From Dipylidium caninum (Eukaryota; Platyhelminthes; Cestoda; Cyclophyllidea; Dipylidiidae): DNA of 64,000 nt. A program made the translations under genes and the position numbers. The stretch spans positions 744,001-808,000 of the forward strand of contig QEYB01000368.1 of NCBI GenBank assembly GCA_017562135.1, in the 5' to 3' direction. The number at the start of each line of letters is the position of its first letter. The first letter of the stretch is position 1. Shown one piece after another: positions 35,706-46,200 of the stretch. Below the pieces are notes generated by a model. That model was given only the letters and a program-made list of their open reading frames with translations. It searched no databases and was not told the DNA's origin.

Positions 35706-36773
35706 ACAATTAGTTATATTCGACTTAAGCTGTGACGACCTTTTTACTCCACAGCCTCTGCAGTGTCATAATAAAACTTTCATTGAACCGACCTGTTACC
35801 AGTGAAATAATATTCCGCCAGCAGAATGCAAATCTTGTTAAAGTAAAGAGGACAAACGACCGATTGTTACATTTAAGTACCACAGAAGGGAGGCATATTA
35901 CCGTTAATGTCTGGTAAAGAACTAATGGAAGGAATGAGTAGGATTCGAGTAACATCTAATCTTCATGCGAGGCGCCGGGTGCACTTCCTAGGACTCGCTT
36001 GGTAGTGGGGTTCACGCACCCAGCCTCCCCTGTGGGTACTGTTTCCTACTGGATGCTAAACCAAGAGGCAGCAACAATAACTATATCCGTCTCAGAATCT
36101 CTCTCGGCGCAGGGAACTATTCTTCAAGGCTGCCAACACCAGTCATCTTGGGGACCTTAACGACCACGAATATACCTGGTGTGGGTAGCACAACGTAGGA
36201 CGAGGAGGGAGATTGGCAGCATTACCCGCATTGGCCTAGTTCCCTTTCATCTTTAAATGTTGTAGTGCGGGAACAAACACATTTGTTCGGGAAGCGGCGA
36301 TGAGGCCGCTGAGGAGAAGAGAGGGCCCAGTGACACTTCATTGTTCCAGTCTGGTTAGAGCCGCGCTTTTCATTTGTAGTGCATAAGGCCAGTAGTCGGG
36401 TCGCTGAGCCTTGCTGGAATTCCTACGCCCTCCTAAAGAGGCCCTATTTTCCATTAGTTAAAGGACAGCCGACGATGTTGCCCGACAGAAAAGGCCTATT
36501 AATGGCGTCTGTCCTAAATCAACTATATGCCTGACAAATATGTAGAAAAGTGGTTTCCGCTATACAACGGGGTCATCATTACTTGTGGATCATTTAAGTT
36601 ACGTCCACAGATAAATGTGATTGACTAAATGAAGCCCTTTACCTGGATGTGGAAAGGCTTTGTCACAAAGTCGCCACGAGACAACGGGAGGATGGAAAGT
36701 TATGGAATTTTAACCGACTACTAAAAACACCACCGCTCTTTGGTTTTACATTGTTAATGTCATTTATGTACGT
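35706..36773 (-). repeat. Inverted repeat, right arm (~1.07 kb)
   Basis: Reverse complement of 27534-28598, with the same features (two substitutions and one 3-bp indel seen by eye). Flanks outside the match are unrelated to those of the left arm, so the identity ends sharply at both sides. The arms enclose 7.1 kb with three complete minus-strand genes; genes to the right of this arm lie on the plus strand. Confidence 0.9.
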
Positions 36774-37821
36774 CCATTTTATGAGCAATTCGTCATTATT
36801 ATAACTAAATACGCTCCCACTTATGAGCCCCCCCAACCTTCATCTTTTAATGTGCCCTTCTTGTCGTATTTTGACCATTTCATTGCGCATAATTATGGCT
36901 TCTTAAAACAGCTACAACCATTTTTGTATGAGTGACATAGCGGTTGTGTGGGGCGATAGTCTTTAATCTTATTGTAAACAAATTATCTTATGACTACCGA
37001 GGTGGTGAGGCGTTCAATCTACCTTTCACTATGCAAGCGTGAATAAGATCTGGGTCTGCCGCATTTTGGTTGACCCATTGAGAATTCATGCATTTTATTC
37101 TACATCATGAATTCCAGGTGCAGTTGCCAGAATTGCGCGTAAATATATGTGCCAACAGTTTAGCCAACCCCCTCGGCCCTGTTATTTATTCAGTAGATGC
37201 ATTCCTTTTATTGCTATGCGACACACCTGTGCTTCCGGATCCCCGTTTTCCAAATCAGACGCTATATTTTAGGATCTCTCAGGCTTCATATGAGCTCGTT
37301 TTGTGGAAATTGTTATTTTGTTTAATCTTTGTTAATGTGGAATATAATGGACGATTAAGCTACTCAAAGAGTCATCATGCACTCCTTCGCACAGTAATAA
37401 ACGAATTTTAACAAGTGTTTAGTAGAATCACCTGTTGTTAAATACGTGGAATCTCTGTAATTGAGCCATTATTGTCGTATTATTCTTAGATTAGTCACAA
37501 GCGTACATTGCTACATTGAGCATGCTATGACGCATAATGTATTATTTCCTTGTATAAATATGCTGCATAGCAGTTATGGTATGGTATATAGCCATATAAT
37601 ATGTTGCACACGTACACCATTGGTATATGCAACGTCGACTCGATAACACTGCTTTCCTGCTTGTAGGATCTGAAATTACTTACCTGTTTTGCAAGTTGTC
37701 GGTACCCGAATCCTGACATTATCGCCATTTTAAACCTCTCCAACTTGTTTAAGTGAGCATTTGCGTCACAGGCCCCATTGCCTAGGCGCTGCTCCTCGTT
37801 TATTGTTGGGCATTGGGAATA
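36774..37821. other. Intergenic region upstream of PRPF3
   Basis: T-rich on the plus strand. A 107-codon plus frame at 37088-37411 has no family match. The PRPF3 promoter and any untranslated 5' exon should lie here; I could not place a PWI-encoding exon in it. Confidence 0.5.
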
Positions 37822-40128
37822 ATGTCGGGTTTCAATTCCGGTCCGGCTGGCGCCTCTGTGCTGTATGTGCATAAAAATAAGTTACTTCCCAAATTATAGG
37901 CCGAGTGAGCTTAGTAGTGCGAAAATTCGTGAGCTTATGGAGAACGCACAGCGTACTATCGCCGAAAGGAAGCAATCTTTAGGCCTGGTAAACTTTTTTC
38001 GGGCAGTGTAAATTGGTTCAGGAGAATATTCCCGCCAGGCCTCAATTTATACCACAGGGACTTATAGCAGATCCTGAGACAGCGGAAAGGGCTCGGAGAG
38101 CCGCTGAACTTCAGGCAAAGATAGCTTCCCGATTTGACTCGCTCGTTAAAATCCCGAAAACCTCCCCTCCGCCGTATGAGGATCCAGTCAGGTATGACAA
38201 TTGTAACACTTTTCATATCTTTAGGAAGGAACGTGAACAGATGAGGTATGACATTTCTTGGTGCACTCTATTTTCCTAAGAAATCTTATTTTTGATGAAC
38301 ATGGCAAAACGATCGATGCCCTGACAGGTGAAGAAATCCATATACCTCAGCGGACACCAACTCTTAAGGTTTGGAGTCCTGGTGATCTCTATTTCCTAAT
38401 ATAGGCGAATGTGCGAGCTCAGCGATCCCAAGCTATTAAGGAAGTTACCGAAACGACGAGTAGCAAAATTTCGTCCAAAACGTTAGCTGCCAGTCGTTAT
38501 TTCGACCCTAGACTGAGTCTTAAGGGCACGGCAAGGCCGAAGAGAGCTCTTTCATTCTATGAACCCGGGAAGTTCATAAAAATTGGCCAGCGCTTGCGAA
38601 CACGGGCGCAGTTAGAGAGGCTACAGGAGTCCGTCGCTCAAGCTGCCAAACGTACCGGCATTGCCAGTGCCGCTAAATTGGCTACGATCCAACCAAAGCG
38701 ACATGTAGATGAAACTTCTGTTCCTGATCTTGAGTGGTGGGATGCGTATATTTTAAAAGATGGAGTCGTTAAGTAGGTAGTCTTTTTCTCTAATATTGGT
38801 TAAGTTATGGAGTAACGGACGACGACGGTGATGTAGAAAAATTAATAAATGAATCATGGATAACTGACTTGATTGAGCATCCGATCAAAATGAAGGCTCC
38901 GACAGATCTAAACAAACCTCCGGAGATTCCTCTTTTGTTAACCAAAAAAGAGCGGAAGAAGTTGCGCCGTCAGAACCGCCAAGAGGCGCAGAAGGAGCGC
39001 CAGGAGCGCGTTCGGCTTGGTTTGGAAAAACTACCAGAACCGAAAGTACGTCCTATCATTGGTTGGTAAACCAATCACTTTGGGAATGTTTTAAACTTAC
39101 TCTACCGGCAATTGTCCTTTCGGTGGGCTCAGCCACCATGCCTTCTTATTCTGGAAATCGCTAAGCTATTTATGGTGGCTGTTTTTTTTCCATAGGTTAA
39201 ACTGGCCAACTTGATGCGCGTACTTGGATCGGAAGCTGTACAAGATCCTAGCAAAGTTGAGGCTTACGTCCGCAAACAAATGGAATCTCGAAAAAGGGCG
39301 CATGAAGCTGCGAATGCATCTCGCAAATTGACAAAAGAACAGGCTAGATTCAAACGTATTCGAAAAATTCGGGAAGATACCACTGTACGAACCCATGTTG
39401 CTGTATACAGGTAATTAACAGTTCTTGTTCATTTATGCACAAAATTTTGGGTTGATTACTTAATGTGACGGTTTCTGCTACCTAAGGTTTTGAAAAATCT
39501 ATTTCAGGCTAAAATTTAATAATCTCTTGACAAAATATTGGTAGGCTGGTATACTTAATATTGAGGCTGGTTTTCAGGGTTCGAGATCTTATGAATCCTG
39601 CTCACCGCTTCAAAGTCGAGACAAATGCGAATCAACTTTTCATGACTGGTCTTGTGGCAATGCACAATGATTGTAATGTTGTTATCGTCGAAGGTGGACC
39701 GAAGCAACAGCGCCGATTCAAGCGTCTTATGTTGCATCGGATTAAGTGGCTGGAAAACAAACGTGGAATCGTCGAATCGGATGCGTCTAGCTCTACATCG
39801 CCCCCATGCACACTCGTATGGGAGGTTAGCCTAGTTTTATTTTAAATTCGTTGTTATATTTTTCTCCGTTACACTGATATAGTGTTTTGTTGTTTCTACT
39901 CTGCCATTATACCGCCACATCTGTTTATTATACCAGCAGTTTGAGGCTTGTTTTCTTTTTCAACTCTAGGGTACCGTTAAACAGCGAGCTTTTGAAAACA
40001 TTCAAGTAAAGGTGTGTCCTACAGAACTTTTTGCGCGAGAGCTTTTTCGGAAACGCGATGTGGAACATTATTGGGACATGGCTTACAGCGGAGCTGTCAT
40101 GGAATCTGTTGGAGATAGCACGTATTAA
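37822..40128 (+). CDS. PRPF3: U4/U6 small nuclear ribonucleoprotein Prp3
   Basis: Component of the U4/U6.U5 tri-snRNP needed for spliceosome assembly. Ten exons: 37822-37862, 37900-37987, 38022-38191, 38225-38245, 38281-38368, 38405-38772, 38805-39045, 39196-39410, 39578-39824 and 39970-40128. Phases all agree; the product is 545 aa. Conserved segments include [69 protein letters not shown] (start of the PRP3 domain) and the C-terminal domain with [20 protein letters not shown] and ending near EHYWDMAYS. The first six introns are 37, 34, 33, 35, 36 and 32 bp; later ones are 145-167 bp. Exon 4 is only 21 nt. Compared with human (about 683 aa) the first ~140 residues, including the PWI domain, are missing from the model. 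The ATG at 37822 could be the true start or an internal one. Confidence 0.95.
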
Positions 40129-43100
40129 TGCTTCGATTAACGTTCATTGCTGTACATAAAAGTTTCCTGTAAAAACTAACTCTTAAGTAGAATTTTGCTA
40201 ATTATCCGCGTTCTGGATTTGTGTTTTTTACTACTCCACTTGCCGTTCTTGGATAATTGTGTCTGGCAGTCTGGGCTCCATTTCCTTCCTGGCCTGATAT
40301 TGCCAAATCCGGATGTGAATCTGGCACTTTCAGACTGCGTCTATTGCTTGCGTTGGAAGCCTCATTAGGTGCTTTGCGTCAGTTTGCTAGTGTCACTCAT
40401 TTCTTTCATTTGACAAAATTTTCGCCTTTGTCATACTCCACACTTAGGACAGAGTTACCTCATTTTAATCTATTTTACTAATGGGAGGTTTACTGTACGG
40501 ATCTCATTCCTGAAAACGGATGATAACTTTATTTCTTTTATTTTTTTACATTAAATCTCCAAAGAGCTGTCTTCATTGGGTAGTTTTATGCGCCAAAAGG
40601 AGTACTGATCTACCGAGACTGGCTGTTTCGGTAGGGGGACTAGGCTTGCTACAGATGGATAGGCGGCTGAGTACCCCTCATGAGTTCATTACTGTACTTC
40701 ACCTTAGATTGTATGTATGCTTCAAGGTATGTCATTACTGTAGCGTTTTAATGAGTTGAGCCGGGCTATTAACAATAGGTGTGCTCTGTGGTTGACTGAT
40801 CTTCATGCTTTGTTGTCCCGCTAAACCTTTTTGTAAGGTTGAAGAAGTTACAGCCTCGATATCGGGCTGTGGCCAAGATTAGCTGATTTTCATTACAGAT
40901 TTTCACCATATGCTACGGTGTCGGCCCACAGGAATATGCGAATTCCTTTTACTCATGGCATGATTGGCTATGTGAGTGAATTTCATCTCTTCCAGTGTGA
41001 CCTCCGTCGTTGGAGTCTAGGAGCGCTGTATCACCCGGCACCTTCAAGAGTCACAGATTTATTCAACTGATGATGCGTCAGCTATTGGCATGTTTTCAAA
41101 CCATCCAACATTATAGGATAGGACCATGGTTCATGCATTCCTCGAATTTCATTTTTACCATCATTTTTATGCTACCTAGTACATTTGGGGCCAATATTTG
41201 TTAGTTTTCCCCTGGGGAATAGAAATGTAATTTTGATACCGAGGAGAAATATTTTGTGAGATTAACTTTAATTAACTTTGTGAGCGTTAAATACAACACT
41301 CTTTATCCATGATTGGCTACATTTGGAAATTGTAAAAATTCTATTCTTATGTAACTAAGGCGAGTTTGAATTACGGTGGTGGTGGCGATTTGTCACTTAT
41401 GGGCTCATACTATGATCAAGTAATGGGGTGCACTTACGCCGCTACTTATGTCTATTTTACTGCACTGTCTTTGTAAGAGTGTATTCAGGTTTTCAGGCAA
41501 CCTTTTACTAAGAAAAGACTAGATTTTCTATTCGAAGGATATATAGAAATACGTATTTGAACCTTCCTGTGGAATTTTCACATGGCTACTGTTTCCTCTT
41601 CAGCTACGACATGGGTTTCATGGGATCTGTGGTACGTTGGGTTGATTTTCTCACTTTTCAATCTCGCGGCAAATATTGCTCCTTAATGCCGGATTTCGGC
41701 ACTAGCGTTGGGCCTGGGCGTAGGTCACGTTCACAGAAGAATGAGCTTCACTGGGGACGCCTCAATAACAGGCTGACATCTATTGATGCGAGCCTTGAGC
41801 ATTGTTCGCCATAGTCCAACTTCACACATTACTTAATTAGAGAAATTTGCAGTTAGAACAAATCACGCTTTAATATGACTGACTACCATTAATAATATGG
41901 ATCACTCCATGGCTCAGTAGTCATTAGGGGACCAGTAGAGTTTCATTGTTTATTACCGAAAATAATACTCATGTAATAAAGCGGAAATATAAAATCAGGT
42001 CCACCAACTTTGGTGAACCAGCTAAATTTTGGTAGGAAAACTTTAAAGGCTTTGGAATCGGTTCTCCCCTAAGATGTTTGATTAGGTGAACTAATACTTA
42101 AGGCAGGTGGCGCAAAAGATAGTAAGCGTTACAAGTTGGCACTGGCATCCTCTAGATATCTCGGATACGGCTTTTTAGTGGCCGATTCATAGGACTATAC
42201 GTCAAAGTTATCGCTCTAATTTCGGGCGCTGAAAGGTTGTGTAAGCAGTAACGTTACTATAAGAAATGACGGTGAAAGATCATCTTAAGATGCCAACAAC
42301 CAAACATGCCAAGTGCCAAGGTTCCGAAAGTACAGTCTCCACTTTTCTCAATTTATACCAACAAAAGTGCTCACAGATGATTTAAAAAATTCGACAACTG
42401 AAATGCTTGCTTTAGATCCCTCATGTGCGTAAATGCTTCGCTAGAGGATCGGGCCGAATAGCTTGCCGCAGAGATTCAGATAAGGAAATTTCTCCAAAAA
42501 TGAGAGATTTCTTCAATCAAGCGCACGCGCCAAGGCGTATTCCCATGCAAAAATGGAATAAAGCTAGAGAGAACCAGATTCGCTCACTTCGTCATCAAGA
42601 AAGTGGACGAATACACAGAGAACTCCTAATGTGCATCTCAACAATTTCATTGGGAAATTACTGGGTAATAAATGTTCTCTTCTTGGGGCAAGCAGTTGAG
42701 GTGAATCTCCGTAAACTTAATCAACGGGGGCAAATTTATTTCAAAAGTGCGAGAATGCAGATTGGCGAAATTGTCTCTTGTATTAATTTGACTTATTCTT
42801 CCATTCGTCTCAACTTCATTTTCTTTCTTACTTTTTGGCAAGTTCAGAAACCAACTGTATTTATGGCTACATTTGCCTTTTCACTCAAAGACAAAGCTAA
42901 TTTAACTAACAAACATACATTTGCGCTTCATTGGTTCCTATTATTTCGCGTGCCTTATTTTCACACCATCCTAAAAGCGGTTGCTTGTTGCGTTGTGAAA
43001 ACAGCTTGCTATTAAACTATAATAATGTATTTTGATGGATATTGAGTATCCTTGACATCTAAGGCATATGAATCCACTAATGACCAGAGGTATGGGCGCC

Positions 43101-43243
43101 TTCCTTGATTTATCAATTTCTATCTTGCCCGCACACACTGACGTTGGAGCTCATTGTTTTCTGTACCTAAAAGGGCGTTCCTGAATTCCACAGAACCCTG
43201 TATAACCGCTATTTTAACTCGTTATTACTGTGATCAAGTGTCA
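40129..43243. other. T-rich intergenic region between PRPF3 and the ZCWPW-type gene
   Basis: No gene identified. One better-looking plus-strand frame lies at 42413-42660 (listed separately). The remainder is AT-rich with T excess on the plus strand. Confidence 0.5.
42413..42660 (+). CDS. Candidate exon upstream of the ZCWPW-type gene
   Basis: After a TTTAG acceptor-like site the plus strand is open with a basic, polar product containing RIPMQKWNKARENQIRSLRH, which looks protein-like. The frame continues past 42660 into hydrophobic, intron-like sequence, so a donor is expected around 42650-42670, but none is clear. It could be an upstream exon of the ZCWPW-type gene or part of another gene; no family recognised. 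Confidence 0.25.
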
Positions 43244-46200
43244 ATGGGCAAAAATTCAACTTCCCGAAAGAAGATCACTCCAAGCTGCACTAGCCCCCAT
43301 CTTGTAAAAATCATCACAAGGTCGCCTCAATGCGTGCCTACAACACCCTCCACCCCCAAAAGTAATAATCAACGAAAACAACCGAAGTTGTTAATTTCAA
43401 AATCCTCTTGTGCATTGGACAAGTCTTCATCAAAGTATGTAAATAGATCAACTACCAAAGCGCCTAGTGCTTCCAGCAAACTGGCCGGATCAAAAGGCCT
43501 GGGGCGCTGTAAACGTTCAAGTGGGTAAATTTCCACTTAATTATCCTACATCCAGTATATCATCTTTGATGATAGTAATTTTTTTATCTCAGCTGGGTTG
43601 ATTTTCGAGACAACATACGATTCTCTTTAAGAAAATGTTAATTTTTCTAGAATCGCCAGGCACAGTGTAAGGCCGATTGCCTTAAACTTGTTTGGTAAAG
43701 CCTAACATTATTTCTTGCATAATATTTTGTGTATCTTCAAAATAGAATTGTTTTCGTTACCGTAACTCGTGAGGTTAATGGGTCAAGTTTTATTAGTGAC
43801 TGTCCGTACTATCAGATAGTTAAATTAAGCTCTACTTGATTTCCTGACGTAACCCGCTGCTAATTATTGCGCATATGATTCTCATTCTACCAAGGGTCGC
43901 GGATTGAATGTGTTAGATGCAAACCGTCGCTATTTGATGCAGAATTTCGTGAACGCGGCAAATTATCCTCCGAATGGCATTGCAATCTCCAGGAACAATG
44001 TAAAGCAGCTGATATAGTTAGTACTTCGTCCCTCGAAGCGGAAGACAAGTTTCGGAAATCAAAGGTGGATGTATATCCTTGCCTATCTGACAAGTTCACA
44101 GTTGGATCTATCGTTTGGGCTAAAGTTTCAGGTATTTTAGTGTTTTTTGTTCTGTTGCATTCATAGTAGCATCTTATATGTAAATAATTTAATTCTGCTA
44201 AAATTTGCCATTATCTGTATCCTCAAACAACCGTTTAATCCTTTAAACCGTTTTCTATAATCATGTTCAATTTTTGCTTATTGCATATCAGTGTCAAGTG
44301 TTTAATTTCATTGGTAGCAGAACAACAGTTTTCGTCAATTGGGTGATAGGATCCACCCATAACAGTGAGTTATTCAGGACGGGAAAGATGGTAATCAAAC
44401 GATCATTTTGAGGAAGAGTTTGGTAATAATGAATCCCCCGCCTATGCGTTGTTAGCAAATGATTTTGTGGCTATGATGGCGAATATCCTATGTTCTCTCT
44501 TACATAATAGTTGAATTCTGGTAACTCGTAGTATTGTAAACCCTTTTCTTTGTTATTGTGCTTGAAATTTAAGTGCTACCTGGAGCATTCACTCTAACAA
44601 CTCATACTCGTTGACTGATCCCAACAGATTATCCGTAAAGCCCCCTGGAGATGTTTTTTAGAAGCCGAGTACTATTCAATCTTCGCACACAGCTAATAAT
44701 TTTTAAAGGCCTATTTGACACCTTGTTTATTCTATTTTAACAAAAGTAAAGGTAGTTGATTACTACCGTCATTTGGAAAACTTTCTGCATCGCATCCGCC
44801 AAAATAGCTCACTAAGCAATTTCTGATATACAGAAAAGACTATGCGAAGCATGCATGCCTGATCGAAGTTTCTGTTTCATCTAAGGTAATCTATTTATCT
44901 GATTTTTTTATTGCGCAGTGAATGGATTTTTGTGATGCGGTTGAGTAGTGAGAACCTTTTACGTTGTTATTAAATGCTTCTTAATTATCCTTTGAAACAA
45001 GTCTATAAGGTTTATGTCGAAGTTACTCTTCCAATTTCTTAATAAGTGGAGGACAGATGGAAATTTTGCATTATGAAGACCGGGAAGATTTTATGTAGCT
45101 CCTACTGCATTTGTTTTTTAGTACACCCACTTTTTGAAGTCATGATTATGTGACAATTCCTTCATAAAGTCACTCGAATAATTTTAAGAAAACACATACT
45201 TTACTCCACTTTAAAAGAAAGATGAATCTTTTAAGTTAGTTGGGTTGTGTTGAAAGAGCTATCTTGTTAATCTTCTCTCTTGTTGTTTACAAATATCAGT
45301 CCCGCTGTGTTAATTAAGCACAGCAAAGTGCGGGTTATAAATTGTCTTATTTAGCACCAACATCATCAACAAAGCCCTATGTAAACAGAATCAACTCATT
45401 CCCAGAGCCTAGATCTGTAATTGTGCATATGGGTTAGCTTACAAACCTTTTCTCCGTTTTTGTCGACAAAGGCTGGTATTATCATTAACATTCAAGGTCT
45501 GCGATATTGTATTTTCAAAATCTCTAATAAATTATCCTACCTAATAATTTATCGGTATCCCCGCAGCTTTAGTGGATGATTAGTTTTCCACTTTCAAAAG
45601 TTTATGTGGACAGGCGGGATGCATTATTTATTACAACAGTCCAGGGTTTCAGAGTTGTGTTATTATTTAGAAGATGCCCTAAATTGTCAAGTTTTTGATT
45701 ATAAGCCTAGTTGATGAAAAATATGAAATGTTCAGGAGGGTGAGAATATTCCGAAATCCATAGTAACCTTATCCATTCCCCTTTATTTTTTTAATAAATC
45801 CTACCATTAAGATGTCTATCTCTTGAAACATCGTGTGGCTTAATATAATTTGACGTGGCGTGAACACTCTTTGCTTTAATACTCCCTTTTTTCTATAGCG
45901 GAGTTGAAGTAGGTTTGGCTATTACTTCACAATGTAGTCTATAGGTTTCAAGAGCGGAATTAAAAGGCTCGCGTTAGTGTCAGAGGGAAAGTGTAGTCAC
46001 ATTTCACTCAGGTTGCCAATGCGCGACCACACGCGGATGGTGGCAATCGGCCCCATTGCGGGTGCGCGCGTGTCTCGCTCGCACGCTGCTATTGGCCCAC
46101 TGCCTAAGGGAGGCACACGAACGCGGGTGCGCACTCATTTTTAGAGCGTCCTCACCTGTCAGCAAATTTGGCTTCCGATTGCTGCATGCAGTTATATTTC

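Noticed and set aside
35706..36773. Repeat as a terminal-repeat retrotransposon in miniature (TRIM), known from taeniid tapeworms
   Set aside because: Comparing the two ends of the copy showed no direct terminal repeats, so the LTR-based definition is not met.
42425..43015. Full 196-codon plus-strand frame as one protein
   Set aside because: It begins at GTG rather than ATG and its second half is hydrophobic intron-like translation; only the first ~80 codons are retained as a weak candidate exon.
43154..43243. Extended N-terminus of the ZCWPW-type protein
   Set aside because: The upstream codon is TTG, not ATG; the first ATG in frame is 43244.
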